Assembly (NCBI GenBank): GCA_012840395.1
Contig: DULL01000046.1
Span: forward strand, 1 to 64,000
Reading direction: 5' to 3'
From: Clostridiaceae bacterium
GTDB taxonomy: Bacteria; Bacillota; Clostridia; Acetivibrionales; DULL01
DNA: 64,000 nt
This document shows positions 39,633 through 51,131 of this stretch, piece after piece. The notes beneath the pieces are model-generated. The model was not told the origin of the DNA. It saw only the letters and a program-made list of their open reading frames with translations, and made no database searches. Every line of letters begins with the position of its first letter. Positions within the stretch are counted from its first letter, which is position 1. Made by a program: the position numbers and the translations under genes.

Positions 39633-42600
39633 TTAGAAGTCCTCATCGTCTAAATCGTCTTCAAAATCATCGTCACTAACAAAGAGGTCGTCTTCAAGTA
39701 TATCTTCTATTCCATCTGGAGTTGTTATATCACCAAGATCAAAGTCGTCTAAACTTAAATCATCTTCCAGATTGTCATCTTCAAGCTCATCATACTCGGG
39801 TGTTGGGGTTTCATCCTCTTTGCCTTCTATATTAACGGTCAATTCTTCAAGCTCTTCATCAACAGATTCTCTAATAGCAATTTCTTCTTTCTCTTCAGAA
39901 TATACCTTAACATCAAGAGCCAGACTCTGAAGTTCTTTTATAAGAACCTTGAAAGATTCTGGTATTCCCGGTTCAGGCACATTTTCACCTTTTACGATGG
40001 CTTCGTAAGTCTTAACTCTTCCTACAACGTCATCAGACTTAACAGTCAGAATTTCCTGCAATGTATATGCGGCACCGTATGCTTCCAGAGCCCAAACTTC
40101 CATTTCTCCAAATCTTTGGCCACCGAACTGTGCCTTACCTCCCAAAGGTTGCTGTGTGACAAGAGAATAAGGTCCTGTAGAACGGGCATGAATCTTGTCG
40201 TCAACCAGGTGGGCAAGTTTCAGCATATACATATAGCCGACAGTAACTCTGTTATCAAAAGGTTCACCGGTTCTTCCATCATAGAGGATAGATTTACCGT
40301 CTTCCGGAAGCCCTGCCAAACGCAAAGTTTCAATAATGTCTTCTTCTGATGCGCCATCAAAAACAGGTGTAGCTATTTCCCAGCCCAAAGCCCTGGCTGC
40401 ATAGCCCAGGTGAGTTTCCAGCACCTGTCCTATATTCATACGGGATGGAACTCCCAGAGGATTAAGTACAATTTCCAGAGGAGTGCCGTCAGGAAGGAAT
40501 GGCATATCCTCAACAGGCAATATGTGGGAAATAACTCCCTTATTTCCGTGTCTTCCTGCCATTTTATCTCCAACTGATATTTTTCTCTTTTGGGCTACAT
40601 ATACCCTAACCAGTTGATTTACTCCAGGAGGAAGTTCATCTCCACTCTCTCTTGTAAATACTTTAACATCAACTATGATACCGGATTCACCGTGAGGCAC
40701 TCTTAAGGAGGTATCTCTTACTTCCCTGGCCTTTTCACCGAATATAGCCCTTAAAAGCCTTTCCTCAGCAGTAAGTTCGGTTTCTCCCTTTGGAGTTACC
40801 TTACCTACCAATATATCTCCTGCTCTTACTTCAGCTCCAATTCTTATTATGCCTCTGTCATCCAGGTCTTTAAGAGACTCTTCGCTTACATTTGGAATAT
40901 CTCTGGTAATTTCCTCAGGTCCAAGTTTTGTGTCTCTTGCTTCAGCTTCATATTCTTCTATATGAATAGATGTAAACACATCTTCATTAACCAGTGTTTC
41001 GCTTATTAGTATAGCATCTTCATAATTGTATCCTTCCCAGGTCATAAATCCGATCAGGACATTTTTCCCAAGGGCAATTTCACCCTGGTCTGTTGAAGGA
41101 CCATCAGCTATAACGTCGCCTTTTTTAATAATGTCACCTTTTTTTACAATTGGCCTTTGATTTATACAAGTACCCTGGTTTGAACGCATATATTTTTGAA
41201 GTTTATACACGTCTCTTTTTCCATCATTATTCTTGATAATTATTTGGTTTGCAGCTACCTTTTCTACAACTCCGCTGTTCTTTGCAATAACTACAACTCC
41301 TGAATCCAAAGCTGCTTTATATTCAATACCTGTACCAATTATCGGAGCTTCAGGCTTAATCAAGGGAACAGCCTGACGTTGCATGTTAGATCCCATTAGT
41401 GCTCTGTTAGCGTCATCATTCTCAAGGAAAGGTATCATCGCTGTAGCTACTGAAACAAGCTGTTTTGGAGAAACATCCATATAATCAATTTTTTCAGCTT
41501 CTACTTCAAGAATTTCATCTCTGTATCTTGCGACAACCTTCTTTTCTACAAATCTGCCGTCTTCAGTTAAAGGTTCATTTGCCTGGGCAATAAAAAACTC
41601 ATCTTCTTCATCAGCGGTAAGATATTCTATCTTGTCGGTTACAACACCTTTTTCCTTATCAACAACTCTATAAGGCGCTTCAATAAATCCATACTCGTTT
41701 ACTCTTGCATAAGTACTGAGAGAACTAATCAGACCAATGTTCGGACCTTCCGGCGTCTCAATCGGGCACATACGTCCATAATGGGAATGGTGAACATCGC
41801 GAACCTCGAATCCTGCTCTTTCCCTGCTCAGTCCGCCAGGTCCGAGCGCACTTAAACGCCTCTTATGAGTAAGCTCTGCAAGAGGATTTGTCTGATCCAT
41901 AAATTGTGAAAGCTGACTGCTTCCAAAGAATTCCTTAATCGCAGCAGCTACAGGTCTTATATTTATTAATGCCTGGGGAGTGACTATATCAATATCCTGT
42001 ATAGTCATTCTCTCCCGGACAACTCTTTCCATTCTAGCCAGACCAATTCTAAACTGGTTTTGAAGCAGTTCTCCAACTGAACGCAACCTTCTGTTGCCCA
42101 GATGGTCTATATCGTCTATTGTTCCAATTCCATAACTTAAACCTACAAGATAATTAATAGAAGAAATAATATCCTCCCGGGTAATATGTTTGGGTGCTAA
42201 TTCATCTGCTCTTTCTTTTAAAGCTCTTTTTATCTCAGCCTCTGTCTTCTTTTCATTAAGAATTTCACGTAAAACATCATATCTTACAAATTCAGGAATA
42301 CCTATATCTGATATATTAAAATCAATGTATGATTTTATATTTACAGTATTATTTCCTATAACCCTTACTCTCTTTCCTTCAATATCCAGATATACCGAAT
42401 TAATACCCAGATTCTGAATCTTCGCCGCTGTTTGCCTGTTAATTACTTCACCCTCAGCAACAATAAATTCTCCGGTCTCAGGATCAACTATATTTTCAGC
42501 AGCCCTAAATCCATTAATCCTGGAAGCAATAGAAAGCTTCTTGTTAAATTTAAACCTACCAACTTTTGCCAAGTCATATCTTTTAGCATCAAAAAACAAA

Positions 42601-43367
42601 CCATGTATAAGAGAAGTTGCATTTTCAACTGCAGGTGGTTCACCGGGCCTCAATCTTTTATATATTTCCAACAGGCCTTCTTCCTCAGTTTTTGCATTAT
42701 CTTTTTGTATGGTTGCAAGAATTCTCTCATCTTCTCCCATTAAATCTGTAATACTTATATCAGTTCCATATCCCATTGCCCTTATTAAAACACTCAGGGG
42801 CAACTTCCTTGTTCTATCAATTCTTACATATAATACATCATTGGAATCGGTCTCATATTCCAGCCATGCTCCCCTATTAGGAATTACAGTTGCAGAATAT
42901 AGTTTTTTTCCTGTCTTATCTATCTTCATGGAATAGTAAATGCCCGGGGATCGTACCAACTGGCTTACTATTACCCTTTCAGCACCGTTTATGATAAAAG
43001 TTCCATTATCTGTCATTAACGGAAAATCGCCCATAAATATTTCCTGTTCTTTTACTTCACCAGTCTCTTTATTTATAAGGCGAACTTTTACTTTTAAAGG
43101 GGCAGAATATGTAGTATCCCTTTCCTTACATTCATCTACACTGTATTTGGGTTTATCATCCAGGGAATAGTCTACAAATTCAAGAATTAAATTGCCTGTG
43201 TAATCAGTAATCGGGGATACGTCCCTGAACACTTCCCTAAGACCCTCTGATAGAAACCAATTGTAGGAATTTTTCTGAACTTCTATAAGATTAGGCATTT
43301 CTAATACTTCTTTGATTCTAGAATAACTCATTCTAGTATTTCTTCCCAGTTGTACGGGATGAACCAT
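39633..43367 (-). CDS. rpoB: RNA polymerase subunit beta
   Basis: The 1244-residue subunit has all beta lobes: the rifampicin region [45 protein letters not shown]-type sequence (wild-type at the usual resistance positions S, D, H, S), the [21 protein letters not shown] catalytic block, and [23 protein letters not shown] near the C-terminus. A very acidic tail (Asp/Glu over the last 60 residues) extends past the usual end. ATGAGGTG precedes the ATG. Confidence 0.98.
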   Translation of the reverse strand: MVHPVQLGRNTRMSYSRIKEVLEMPNLIEVQKNSYNWFLSEGLREVFRDVSPITDYTGNLILEFVDYSLDDKPKYSVDECKERDTTYSAPLKVKVRLINKETGEVKEQEIFMGDFPLMTDNGTFIINGAERVIVSQLVRSPGIYYSMKIDKTGKKLYSATVIPNRGAWLEYETDSNDVLYVRIDRTRKLPLSVLIRAMGYGTDISITDLMGEDERILATIQKDNAKTEEEGLLEIYKRLRPGEPPAVENATSLIHGLFFDAKRYDLAKVGRFKFNKKLSIASRINGFRAAENIVDPETGEFIVAEGEVINRQTAAKIQNLGINSVYLDIEGKRVRVIGNNTVNIKSYIDFNISDIGIPEFVRYDVLREILNEKKTEAEIKRALKERADELAPKHITREDIISSINYLVGLSYGIGTIDDIDHLGNRRLRSVGELLQNQFRIGLARMERVVRERMTIQDIDIVTPQALINIRPVAAAIKEFFGSSQLSQFMDQTNPLAELTHKRRLSALGPGGLSRERAGFEVRDVHHSHYGRMCPIETPEGPNIGLISSLSTYARVNEYGFIEAPYRVVDKEKGVVTDKIEYLTADEEDEFFIAQANEPLTEDGRFVEKKVVARYRDEILEVEAEKIDYMDVSPKQLVSVATAMIPFLENDDANRALMGSNMQRQAVPLIKPEAPIIGTGIEYKAALDSGVVVIAKNSGVVEKVAANQIIIKNNDGKRDVYKLQKYMRSNQGTCINQRPIVKKGDIIKKGDVIADGPSTDQGEIALGKNVLIGFMTWEGYNYEDAILISETLVNEDVFTSIHIEEYEAEARDTKLGPEEITRDIPNVSEESLKDLDDRGIIRIGAEVRAGDILVGKVTPKGETELTAEERLLRAIFGEKAREVRDTSLRVPHGESGIIVDVKVFTRESGDELPPGVNQLVRVYVAQKRKISVGDKMAGRHGNKGVISHILPVEDMPFLPDGTPLEIVLNPLGVPSRMNIGQVLETHLGYAARALGWEIATPVFDGASEEDIIETLRLAGLPEDGKSILYDGRTGEPFDNRVTVGYMYMLKLAHLVDDKIHARSTGPYSLVTQQPLGGKAQFGGQRFGEMEVWALEAYGAAYTLQEILTVKSDDVVGRVKTYEAIVKGENVPEPGIPESFKVLIKELQSLALDVKVYSEEKEEIAIRESVDEELEELTVNIEGKEDETPTPEYDELEDDNLEDDLSLDDFDLGDITTPDGIEDILEDDLFVSDDDFEDDLDDEDF

Positions 43368-43824
43368 AAAATCACCTCATAAGATTCTACATTTTTTGCT
43401 GAACAGTATAGTAACAAACTATTTTCCTTGTATTTCTGAATAAATTTCATAAAAGTACATATAATAATTATTATTACTTTCTCATAACTATTAAATTATT
43501 ATTAACATTTATTGTTTTATTTATTCTCCTATGTTATAATAAGAGTATAGGGATGAATTTTCTTTATATAAAATATAAAAGAAAATATGACACATCACCC
43601 CAGATTATAACGCAGTTTATAATTGTAACATACCATTATTTACTTGTCAATTCTTTTTATTTTTTCATTTTTCCATGTAAAATGCAAATTTAAATGACAT
43701 TGATTTTTTGGGTAATTTTCTGATAATATATATTTTTTTGTTCAGCCGGGGATTTATTTAATAAAAGTATGTTTTTCAGTGAGAGGAGTTTTGTATTTAA
43801 TATTTCTTATTTCTAAAAACGAAT
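43368..43824. other. rplL-rpoB spacer with rpoB promoter
   Basis: This AT-rich spacer of about 460 bp contains the rpoB promoter at 43622-43650 and its long leader. It also has the terminator of rplL at its upstream border. No gene or further RNA structure is recognised. Confidence 0.6.
43622..43650 (-). promoter_or_regulatory. Promoter of rpoBC
   Basis: On the minus strand TTGACA (43650-43645) is separated by 17 bp from TACAAT (43627-43622). The leader to the rpoB start would be about 250 nt. Confidence 0.75.
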
Positions 43825-43853
43825 AAAGGGAATCCCTTACTGGAACTCCCTTT
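43825..43853 (-). terminator. Terminator after rplL
   Basis: On the minus strand AAAGGGAGTTCC (43853-43842) pairs with GGGATTCCCTTT (43836-43825) through 12 bp with two G-U pairs and a 5-nt loop, followed by ATTCGTTTTTAG. It lies 25 nt beyond the rplL stop. Confidence 0.85.
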
Positions 43854-43877
43854 GTAATTGAAACTTATGCAACCAAA

Positions 43878-44267
43878 TTATTTAATTTCTACAGTTGCGC
43901 CAACTTCCTTAAATTTAGCTTCGATCTGGGCAGCTACATCCTTTGGAACGTTTTCTTTAACTGGCTTTGGAGCTGATTCAACCAGATCTTTTGCTTCTTT
44001 AAGCCCTAATCCGGTTACTTCTCTAACAACCTTGATAACCTTAATCTTTTCTGGTCCAACATCCTTTAATATTACGTCAAATTCTGTCTTTTCTTCTACT
44101 GCTGCGGGAGCTGCTGCGCCACCTGCTGCAGGAGCTGCTGCTACTGCAACTGGAGCTGCTGCTGATACTCCGAATTCTTCTTCCAAAGCTTTAACTAATT
44201 CTGATAATTCTAATACTGTCAATGCCTTTACATCTTCAATTAACTTTGTAACTTTTTCACTAGCCAT
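43878..44267 (-). CDS. rplL: 50S ribosomal protein L7/L12
   Basis: The 129-residue stalk protein has an N-terminal dimerisation helix ([26 protein letters not shown]), an Ala-rich hinge with [11 protein letters not shown], and the C-terminal factor-binding domain with [29 protein letters not shown]. The ATG at 44267 has GGAGG 8 nt upstream. It is the second gene of the rplJ-rplL unit. Confidence 0.98.
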   Translation of the reverse strand: MASEKVTKLIEDVKALTVLELSELVKALEEEFGVSAAAPVAVAAAPAAGGAAAPAAVEEKTEFDVILKDVGPEKIKVIKVVREVTGLGLKEAKDLVESAPKPVKENVPKDVAAQIEAKFKEVGATVEIK

Positions 44268-44333
44268 TTTACTTACCTCCAAATCATTAATCCGAATTTT
44301 TTATTATCTTCAACATACAATTAAATTATTTAA

Positions 44334-44870
44334 TCAAGAAGCTTCTGCTTTTTTTTCAGCAATTGCATTTAATGCAACAACCAAACCTCTGATATTAGCA
44401 TTTAATACATTTACTAATCCTGCTATTGGCGCATTGAAGCCTCCAAGTACTTTTGCCAGCAATACTTCCTTGGGCGGAAGTTCTGCCAGTTCTTTAATTC
44501 CCTTTACATCAACTAATTTACCGTTAACAATGCCTGCTTTTAGTTCGAGATTATTATACTTATTAGCATACTCATACAGCACTTTCGCCGGAGCAACAGG
44601 GTCACTGTCACTGATAGCCAGAGCGGTAGGACCGACCAGGAACGGGTTAAGTTCTTCTAAACCACTTTCTTTAGCAGCAAATTTAATAAGAGTATTCTTG
44701 ATGACTCTATATTCAACACCTGCTTTTCTAAGTGCACTCCTCAGCTCTGTATCCTGTTCAACAGTAAGTCCCCTATAATCTGCTAAAATTATACTTTCAG
44801 ATGCTTTAAGCTTTTCTGTTAACTGTGATACAACTTCCTTCTTCTGGTTTAAAACTTTTTCACTTGGCAT
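44334..44870 (-). CDS. rplJ: 50S ribosomal protein L10
   Basis: The 178-residue protein is L10, with LKASESIILADYRGLTVEQDTELR near the N-terminus, YRVIKNTLIKFAAK and a C-terminal L7/L12-binding helix. L10 with L7/L12 binds its own leader RNA to repress the unit. AGGAGGTG precedes the ATG. It follows the leader with attenuator. Confidence 0.97.
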   Translation of the reverse strand: MPSEKVLNQKKEVVSQLTEKLKASESIILADYRGLTVEQDTELRSALRKAGVEYRVIKNTLIKFAAKESGLEELNPFLVGPTALAISDSDPVAPAKVLYEYANKYNNLELKAGIVNGKLVDVKGIKELAELPPKEVLLAKVLGGFNAPIAGLVNVLNANIRGLVVALNAIAEKKAEAS

Positions 44871-44917
44871 ATATATCTTTCACCTCCTGTGGCAAGCCAG
44901 GTAATGAAAATAATAAA

Positions 44918-45050
44918 CCCTTGCATGCATAGACACATACAAGGGGTAACAACTCTTCAATATATCTCAAGTTTGTCGCCGCCTCGGTAGGAAGACATCT
45001 GTCTATTACGCCTTTCGGCCCCTACTGTCTATGGCAGTCAAGATAGCTTA
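44918..45050 (-). ncRNA. L10 leader with attenuator
   Basis: On the minus strand the leader reads CCATAGACAGTAGGGGCCGAAAGGCG (in pieces, 45035-45005) and then CCTACCGAGGCGGCG (about 44990-44975), matching the L10 leader pattern in which an internal hairpin and CUACCGAGG are conserved. Downstream, CCCTTGTATG (44945-44936) and CATGCAAGGG (44927-44918) form a 10-bp stem with one G-U, followed by TTTATTATTTT, an attenuator. L10(L12)4 binding is the known control in this family. Confidence 0.85.
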
Positions 45051-45067
45051 TTAAATTTTCACACATT

Positions 45068-45096
45068 ATATTACAACATAATATTGATTTTGTAAA
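45068..45096 (-). promoter_or_regulatory. Promoter of rplJ-rplL
   Basis: On the minus strand TTTACA (45096-45091) is separated by 17 bp from TAATAT (45073-45068), with TATAAT overlapping it a few bases downstream. It lies between the rplA stop and the L10 leader. Confidence 0.6.
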
Positions 45097-45102
45097 GTGT
45101 TA

Positions 45103-45798
45103 TTATTCCATAACTTTTTGAGTATTAATCTTAATGCCAGGTCCCATGGTTGATGAAATTACTACACTTTTCAAATATTGTCCTTTTGCTGCTGCTGGTT
45201 TTGCTTTAATTATAGCTTCTAAAAGAGTGCGGAAGTTTTCGTATAATTTATCGGTACCAAAAGATACTTTTCCGATAGGGCAGTGAATAATATTAGTTTT
45301 ATCTAGCCTGTACTCAATTTTACCGGCTTTAATATCCTTAACGGCCCTGGCGATATCCATAGTAACCGTACCAGCCTTAGGATTAGGCATTAATCCTTTG
45401 GGTCCGAGTATTTTCCCTAATCTTCCAACTATACCCATCATATCTGGTGTAGCAACTACTACGTCGAACTCAAACCAGCTTTCTCCCTGAATCTTGGCTA
45501 CCAGATCTTCTGCACCAACGTATTCTGCCCCTGCTTGTTCAGCTTCCTTAGCCTTATCTCCCTTAGCAAAAACCAACACTCTTACTTTCTTACCAGTACC
45601 ATGCGGAAGAACTACAGCGCCTCTAACCTGCTGATCAGCATGTCTTGAGTCAACGCCTAATCTAACATGTGCTTCTACAGTTTCATCAAACTTTGCTTTA
45701 GCAGTCTTTTGTACTAAATCCAATGCTTCTCTAGGTTCATACAATTTAAGTCTGTCAACTAACTTTAAGCTTTCTTTATATTTTTTTCCTCTCTTCAT
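45103..45798 (-). CDS. rplA: 50S ribosomal protein L1
   Basis: The 231-residue protein is L1, with [16 protein letters not shown] at the start, [22 protein letters not shown] and the [24 protein letters not shown] end. The ATG at 45798 is favoured by AAGGAG 9 nt upstream; the upstream ATG abuts that site. It follows rplK by 51 bp. Confidence 0.97.
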   Translation of the reverse strand: MKRGKKYKESLKLVDRLKLYEPREALDLVQKTAKAKFDETVEAHVRLGVDSRHADQQVRGAVVLPHGTGKKVRVLVFAKGDKAKEAEQAGAEYVGAEDLVAKIQGESWFEFDVVVATPDMMGIVGRLGKILGPKGLMPNPKAGTVTMDIARAVKDIKAGKIEYRLDKTNIIHCPIGKVSFGTDKLYENFRTLLEAIIKAKPAAAKGQYLKSVVISSTMGPGIKINTQKVME

Positions 45799-45849
45799 CA
45801 ATTCCATCTCCTTCGTGGTAAATTTTTTCGGAAACTATATTTCCTCCCA

Positions 45850-46275
45850 CTACTCAGCTACAACTATGCCCATGCTTCTTGCTGTGCCTTCGATCATTTT
45901 CATAGCTGCTTCAACACTGCCGGCATTTAAATCAGGCATTTTTAATTCAGCAATTTTTCTTATTTCTTCCTTTGAAATAGTTGCAACCTTTTCCCTATTT
46001 GGTTTTCCCGAACCACTTTCAATTTTACATGCCTTCTTTAATAACACAGAAGCTGGGGGAGTTTTAGTAATAAATGAAAAAGTTCTGTCTGCATAGATAG
46101 TAATTACAACTGGAATTACCAATCCTGCATCTTTTGCAGTCCTTTCATTAAACTCCTTACAAAATCCCATTATGTTAACTCCATGCTGTCCAAGTGCTGG
46201 TCCAACCGGTGGAGCGGGTGTTGCTTTTCCCGCAGGAATCTGTAGTTTTACATAACCGGTGATTTTTTTAGCCAT
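45850..46275 (-). CDS. rplK: 50S ribosomal protein L11
   Basis: The 141-residue protein is L11, with the thiostrepton-binding [35 protein letters not shown] and the RNA-binding C-terminal domain ending in [10 protein letters not shown]. The ATG at 46275 is set by GGGAGG 7 nt upstream; a longer frame reading back into nusG is not used. It follows nusG by 49 bp. Confidence 0.97.
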   Translation of the reverse strand: MAKKITGYVKLQIPAGKATPAPPVGPALGQHGVNIMGFCKEFNERTAKDAGLVIPVVITIYADRTFSFITKTPPASVLLKKACKIESGSGKPNREKVATISKEEIRKIAELKMPDLNAGSVEAAMKMIEGTARSMGIVVAE

Positions 46276-46324
46276 AAATCCACCTCCCAAAAATATCAGC
46301 GCTTTAAGCGCCACTTGTTTTAGA

Positions 46325-46858
46325 TTACAGTTTTTGTATTTGTGAAAGTTCCATTTCGACAGGAGTCTCTCTGCCAAACATGGATACTAATACCCTTACC
46401 TTTTTCTTTTCAAAGCTGATCTCTTCAACTACACCGATAAAGTTTTCAAGAGGACCTGAAATTACTCTTACACTATCACCAACTTCATAATCAACGATAG
46501 GAGCAAACTCCTCCACTCCCATAGCCTTTACCTCTTCATCAGTTAAAGGCACAGGTTTGGATCCCGGCCCTACAAAGCCCGTAACTCCTCTGGTATTTCT
46601 TACAACGTACCAGGATTCGTCAGTCATTATCATTTTTATCAGAACATAACCTGGGAAGACTTTCCTTAAAGTTGCCTTCTTTTTTCCCTCTTTGATTTCT
46701 ATCTGCTCTTCCATAGGTACAACAATATCCAGAACATAATCCTGCATATTACGGTTTTCAATTATCTTTTCCAGGTTAGCTTTTACTTTATTTTCATAAC
46801 CGGAGTAGGTATGAACTACATACCACTTGGCTTCTTCTGGGGCATCATTAACAAGCAT
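46325..46858 (-). CDS. nusG: Transcription termination/antitermination factor NusG
   Basis: The 177-residue protein has the NGN domain ([50 protein letters not shown]) and the C-terminal KOW domain ([24 protein letters not shown]). It binds RNA polymerase and influences pausing. The ATG at 46858 is preceded by AGGAGG at 12 nt; a CTG directly before it would be at 9 nt and cannot be ruled out. It follows secE by 19 bp. Confidence 0.96.
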   Translation of the reverse strand: MLVNDAPEEAKWYVVHTYSGYENKVKANLEKIIENRNMQDYVLDIVVPMEEQIEIKEGKKKATLRKVFPGYVLIKMIMTDESWYVVRNTRGVTGFVGPGSKPVPLTDEEVKAMGVEEFAPIVDYEVGDSVRVISGPLENFIGVVEEISFEKKKVRVLVSMFGRETPVEMELSQIQKL

Positions 46859-46877
46859 CAGCTTAAATGTCCTCCTT

Positions 46878-47102
46878 TTACATTTCAAGTAGCAATCCAA
46901 GTACAAAGGAAAGCAATACATCAGATATCCAAATGATTATACCTACACCTAAGCAAACTAACAGTACTGTAATGGTACTTTTGGTCAACTGTTCTCTTGT
47001 GGGCCATATAACTTTTTTTAATTCAGCTTTTATTTCCTTAAAGAACTTAACAATCCTTTTTCTTATATCGGTAAGTTTTGAAGTTTTTGCATTTTCAGCC
47101 AT
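46878..47102 (-). CDS. secE: Protein translocase subunit SecE
   Basis: The 74-residue protein is the short, single-helix SecE of Gram-positives: KFFKEIKAELKKVIWPTREQL (amphipathic helix) and a C-terminal membrane helix (STITVLLVCLGVGIIIWISDVLLSFVLGLLL-like). It stabilises SecY. The ATG at 47102 is 10 nt after GAGG; an ATG 6 bp earlier is the alternative. It sits between rpmG and nusG as is usual. Confidence 0.95.
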   Translation of the reverse strand: MAENAKTSKLTDIRKRIVKFFKEIKAELKKVIWPTREQLTKSTITVLLVCLGVGIIIWISDVLLSFVLGLLLEM

Positions 47103-47142
47103 ATGCATACATCCTCATTTTATTATTTTTTATAATTAACAA

Positions 47143-47292
47143 TTATTTTGTTTCTCTGTGTAAGGTATGCTTTCTGCAAAATCTGCAATATTTCCTGGCT
47201 TCCAGCCTGTCAGGATCATTCTTTTTGTTCTTCATGCTGTCATAATTCCTTTGTTTACATTCAGTACATGCTAAAGTTATCTTAACTCTCAT
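47143..47292 (-). CDS. rpmG: 50S ribosomal protein L33
   Basis: A 49-residue protein, too short for most ORF searches. It reads [19 protein letters not shown], then [22 protein letters not shown], with two CxxC pairs (CTEC, CRFC), so it is the zinc-binding form of L33. The ATG at 47292 has TGGAGGTG about 8 nt upstream. secE follows after 40 bp; this order (rpmG-secE-nusG) is common in Firmicutes. Confidence 0.95.
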   Translation of the reverse strand: MRVKITLACTECKQRNYDSMKNKKNDPDRLEARKYCRFCRKHTLHRETK

Positions 47293-47482
47293 TGTGTGCA
47301 CCTCCAGCCCCAAGTTTATCTATAGAATACATATAATGTATTATTGACATTATTGGCAATTTACTTGCATTTTTAGCATAAAAAAAAAGACCTACAAAGA
47401 GAGCATAAGTAATGTACCACATTTTTTAAGTAAAGTCAAGTTTTATTTTCCGCTTTTTTGAAAACTATAGATAAAAACTATA

Positions 47483-47514
47483 TTCATTGGAGGGTTACAG
47501 GTCCCTCCAATGAA
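47483..47514 (-). terminator. Terminator after ilvB
   Basis: Perfect 12-bp arms TTCATTGGAGGG (47483-47494) and CCCTCCAATGAA (47503-47514) enclose an 8-nt loop. On the minus strand it starts 11 nt past the ilvB stop and is followed by TATAGTTTTTATC. Confidence 0.88.
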
Positions 47515-47524
47515 TTACTGAATG

Positions 47525-49207
47525 CTATTCGAGTATCAAATCACTTATTGCCGCTCCAGGAGGCACTATCGGAAATACTTTCTCATCTTTATCAATTTCA
47601 AAGTTGATTAATACAGGCCTGTCATTTGAGGAAAGAGCTCTTAATAATGCGCTGTCCACTTCCTCAGGTCTGGTAACGTTTATACCTATTGCTCCAAAAG
47701 CCTCTGCCAATTTTACGAAATCAGTTCCTCTGTCTATGGTGGTATATGAGTATCTTTTATTATAGAATAAATCCTGCCATTGTCTGACCATTCCCAGTAC
47801 TCTGTTGTTAAGCAATGCAATTACTATTGGTAGTTTATATTCCACTGCCGTTGCAAGTTCTGTACAGTTCATCCTGAAACTTCCGTCTCCGGCTATATTG
47901 ATAACCTTTTTATCTGGTTTTCCGATTTGCGCTCCTATGCTCGCGCCTAAGCCAAATCCCATGGTGCCCAGTCCTCCGGAAGAAATAAACTGTCTGGGAC
48001 TGGTATATTTATAAAATTGAGCCGCCCATAGTTGATTCTGTCCTACTTCAGTTGTAATAATAGCTTCACCTTTTGTAAGTTCGTATATTCTCTCTACAAT
48101 GTATTGGGGCTTTAAGGTGCCATTTTTCTGATATTTTAAACAATATTGGTTTTTCCATTCTTCAATCTTTTTATTCCATTCTGAGTCCTCTTTTTTCATA
48201 ATTTTTGCATTTATTCTCTGAAGAATTCTTTTTATATTTCCAGTTAAAGGATAGTGAACATTAATATTTTTCCCAATCTCAGCAGGATCTATATCCAAAT
48301 GCATTATTTTTGCATTGGGGGCAAATGCCTTTACATTACTGATTACCCTATCACTGAACCTGGCACCAACAGCAATGAACAAGTCTGCTTCTGAAACCGC
48401 AATATTTGATGATTTATTTCCATGCATGCCTAAAAGTCCCATGTAAAGCGGATGAGTCCCAGGGAAAGCACCAAGCCCCATTAAAGTAGATGCTACAGGT
48501 ATCCTTGCCTTTTCCGCAAGAGTAATAACTTCCTCTGATGCATCTCCAATGGAAACTCCTCCTCCGGTAAGCATGAAAGGTTTTTGGGCGTTATTAATTA
48601 TATTGGCGGCAGCCTCTATTTCTTCATCAGTAGCATCCAGGTAATGTTTGTTAGATTTATAATAGACATTTTTAGGGTTTTTTCTTTCATACCAGGTTGT
48701 AGCAGCTGTCACATCTTTACATATATCTATAAGAACAGGCCCCGGCCTTCCTTCTTTTGCAATTTCGAACGCCAATCTTATAGTATCCGCCAGTTTTTCA
48801 ACATCTTTAACTATAAAGTTATGTTTTGTAATAGGCATTGTTATGCCAGTTATATCTACTTCCTGGAATGAATCTTTTCCTAACAGTGTAGTTGCAACCT
48901 GGCCTGTTATGGCAACTATGGGAATTGAGTCCATATATGCTGTTGCAATTCCTGTTACAAGGTTTGTTGCTCCAGGTCCTGAAGTTGCAATACATACTCC
49001 TGTCTTCCCGGTAGCTCTCGCATATCCGTCTGCTGCATGTGATGCTCCCTGTTCATGGGAAGTAAGAATATGTCTGATCTCATTTTGTGCGTCATATAAA
49101 GCATCATAAATATTTAGAACGGCACCTCCAGGGAAGCCGAAAATAGTATCTACACCCTGCTCCTTTAAACACTCAACAATAATTTGCGCGCCTGTAAGTT
49201 TCATCAT
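47525..49207 (-). CDS. ilvB: Acetolactate synthase, large subunit
   Basis: The 560-residue ThDP enzyme makes acetolactate or acetohydroxybutyrate for Val/Leu/Ile. Seen: FGFPGGAVLNIYDAL, SHEQGASHAADGYARATGKTG with the cofactor Glu, GKDSFQEVDITGITMPITKHN of the biosynthetic FAD-type family, and the ThDP motif GDGSFRMNCTELATAVEYKLP. The VLGMVRQWQDLFYNKRYSYT block is typical of IlvB rather than catabolic AlsS. Two adjacent ATG codons precede KLTGAQI; the SD GGAGGG is a little far (12 nt). It follows ilvD by 18 bp. No small subunit (ilvN) or ilvC is in the window. Confidence 0.95.
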   Translation of the reverse strand: MMKLTGAQIIVECLKEQGVDTIFGFPGGAVLNIYDALYDAQNEIRHILTSHEQGASHAADGYARATGKTGVCIATSGPGATNLVTGIATAYMDSIPIVAITGQVATTLLGKDSFQEVDITGITMPITKHNFIVKDVEKLADTIRLAFEIAKEGRPGPVLIDICKDVTAATTWYERKNPKNVYYKSNKHYLDATDEEIEAAANIINNAQKPFMLTGGGVSIGDASEEVITLAEKARIPVASTLMGLGAFPGTHPLYMGLLGMHGNKSSNIAVSEADLFIAVGARFSDRVISNVKAFAPNAKIMHLDIDPAEIGKNINVHYPLTGNIKRILQRINAKIMKKEDSEWNKKIEEWKNQYCLKYQKNGTLKPQYIVERIYELTKGEAIITTEVGQNQLWAAQFYKYTSPRQFISSGGLGTMGFGLGASIGAQIGKPDKKVINIAGDGSFRMNCTELATAVEYKLPIVIALLNNRVLGMVRQWQDLFYNKRYSYTTIDRGTDFVKLAEAFGAIGINVTRPEEVDSALLRALSSNDRPVLINFEIDKDEKVFPIVPPGAAISDLILE

Positions 49208-49225
49208 TACACAATTAACCCTCCT

Positions 49226-50884
49226 TTACTTGAGCACAGCGCCAGTACTGGCTGATGTAACAAGTCTGGAATATCTTCCAAGATAACCGCTGGTAATCTT
49301 TGGGGCAGGAGCTTTCCAGTTTTCAAGTCTTTTCTTTAGTTCTTTCTCCGGTACTTCCACATTCAACTTTCCATTAGGTATATCTATACTTATTATCTCG
49401 CCTTCTCTCACAACTGCTATTGGTCCCCCTTCCATTGCTTCCGGGGAAACGTGTCCTATAGATGCCCCTCTACTTGCTCCTGAAAAACGTCCGTCGGTAA
49501 TAAGTGCTACATCTTTATCCAATCCCATTCCCGCTATTGCTGAAGTAGGACTAAGCATTTCTCTCATACCGGGTCCGCCCTTTGGACCTTCGTATCTTAT
49601 AATTACAACATCTCCCTTATTAATTCTGCCATTGTAGATAGCTTCAATAGCACTATCCTCCGAATCAAATACTCTGGCAGGCCCCCTGTGGCACAACATT
49701 TCTTCAGCAACCGCAGACCGCTTCACAACTGCACCATGAGGAGCAATATTACCCTTCAGAACAGCCAGTCCTCCAGTTTCACTATAAGGATTTTCCATAC
49801 TCCTGATTACATTGCCATCCAATATTTCTGCCTTACTGATATTCTCTCCCACTGTTTTTCCGGTAACTGTTATCAAATCTAAATGAAGCAGATTTTTCCT
49901 GGACAGTTCCTTCATAACAGCCTGAACTCCTCCTGCCGCATATAAATCCTGTACATGATGTTCGCCCGCAGGTGCCAGCTTGCAGAGATTCGGCACCTTG
50001 CTGCTCATGCGGTTTACAATATCAAGATCAATTGTAATACCAACTTCATGAGCTATTGCCGGCAGATGAAGAACAGAATTTGTGGAGCATCCTAATGCCA
50101 TATCCACTGCAAGGGCATTTTCAAAGGCCTCGTAAACCAATATATCCGAAGGCTTTATATCTTTCTCAACAAGCTCCATGATCTTCATTCCTGCTTTCTT
50201 GGCAAGCCTTATTCTTTCTGCATAAACTGCAGGAATGGTGCCGTTGCCCGGAAGTCCCATACCAAGAGCTTCAGTAAGGCAATTCATGGAATTGGCTGTA
50301 AACATGCCGGAACAGGAACCACATCCGGGACAGGCATTATCTTCATAGAAAAGCATTTCTTCTTCATCTATCTTGCCTGCCTTATATGCCCCTACAGCTT
50401 CAAAGACGCTGTTTAAGTCAAGATATTTTCCTTTCTTATTAAGTGACAGCATAGGGCCACCGCTTATTACTATTGAAGGAACATTTATCCTGGCTGCAGC
50501 CATAAGCATGCCGGGAACTATCTTGTCGCAGTTGGGGATAAATACCATTCCGTCAAAGCTGTGAGCTATTGCCATGGCCTCACAGGAATCAGCAATAAGT
50601 TCTCTTGTGGCTAAGGAATATTTCATACCTGTATGTCCCATTGCAATTCCGTCGCATACACCTATTGCACCAAACTCAACGGGAGTTCCGCCTGCCATTC
50701 TTATTCCTGCTTTTACTGCTTCAGTTATTTTATCCAGTCCAATATGTCCGGGTATAATATCGTTTTTTGAATTGACCACTCCTATTAAAGGGCGGTTTAA
50801 TTCTTCATCTGTATATCCCATGGCCTTGAATAAAGATCTGTGAGGTGCTCTCTCGATACCCTTTTTTACTATATCACTCCTCAT
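49226..50884 (-). CDS. ilvD: Dihydroxy-acid dehydratase
   Basis: The 552-residue IlvD/Edd-family Fe-S enzyme dehydrates dihydroxy acids in Val/Ile synthesis. Cluster cysteines are in [13 protein letters not shown] (about residues 116-128) and [20 protein letters not shown] (about 185-204). C-terminal [23 protein letters not shown] is intact. AAGGAAGG precedes the ATG. It is the first gene of the ilvD-ilvB unit. Confidence 0.96.
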   Translation of the reverse strand: MRSDIVKKGIERAPHRSLFKAMGYTDEELNRPLIGVVNSKNDIIPGHIGLDKITEAVKAGIRMAGGTPVEFGAIGVCDGIAMGHTGMKYSLATRELIADSCEAMAIAHSFDGMVFIPNCDKIVPGMLMAAARINVPSIVISGGPMLSLNKKGKYLDLNSVFEAVGAYKAGKIDEEEMLFYEDNACPGCGSCSGMFTANSMNCLTEALGMGLPGNGTIPAVYAERIRLAKKAGMKIMELVEKDIKPSDILVYEAFENALAVDMALGCSTNSVLHLPAIAHEVGITIDLDIVNRMSSKVPNLCKLAPAGEHHVQDLYAAGGVQAVMKELSRKNLLHLDLITVTGKTVGENISKAEILDGNVIRSMENPYSETGGLAVLKGNIAPHGAVVKRSAVAEEMLCHRGPARVFDSEDSAIEAIYNGRINKGDVVIIRYEGPKGGPGMREMLSPTSAIAGMGLDKDVALITDGRFSGASRGASIGHVSPEAMEGGPIAVVREGEIISIDIPNGKLNVEVPEKELKKRLENWKAPAPKITSGYLGRYSRLVTSASTGAVLK

Positions 50885-50990
50885 ATGATTATCCTTCCTT
50901 TATTTACTAAATTTTTAAAACCCGATTGCATTACTATATATGATCTATTTGTATTTTTCGTGGAAATTTAACAATTGTTCTTGTATGTGA

Positions 50991-51015
50991 TAATAGCCGG
51001 GAATCCCGGCTATTA
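50991..51015. terminator. GC-rich hairpin between cvpA and ilvD
   Basis: TAATAGCCGGG and CCCGGCTATTA are perfect 11-bp arms around a 3-nt loop. On the minus strand it lies 117 nt past the cvpA stop and about 107 nt before ilvD. No T-run follows on the minus strand; on the plus strand TTAGTTAGT follows. A weak terminator of the ABC operon, or a leader structure of ilvD. Confidence 0.5.
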
Positions 51016-51131
51016 GTTAGTAAAGTTATTTTACTATTTTACAATATTGATGTAAAGTTGTATTTTAGAAAAAATATAATACGTGAAAATTTTATAGAAT
51101 ATGTACTGTTTTCATTAATCTTAGACAAGCC

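Noticed and set aside
43858-44778. Open frame of 306 codons on the plus strand opposite rplL and rplJ
   Set aside because: It is antisense to two certain ribosomal protein genes. Its Ala/Thr/Ser-rich low-complexity composition is the mirror of their codon use, and no SD is seen.
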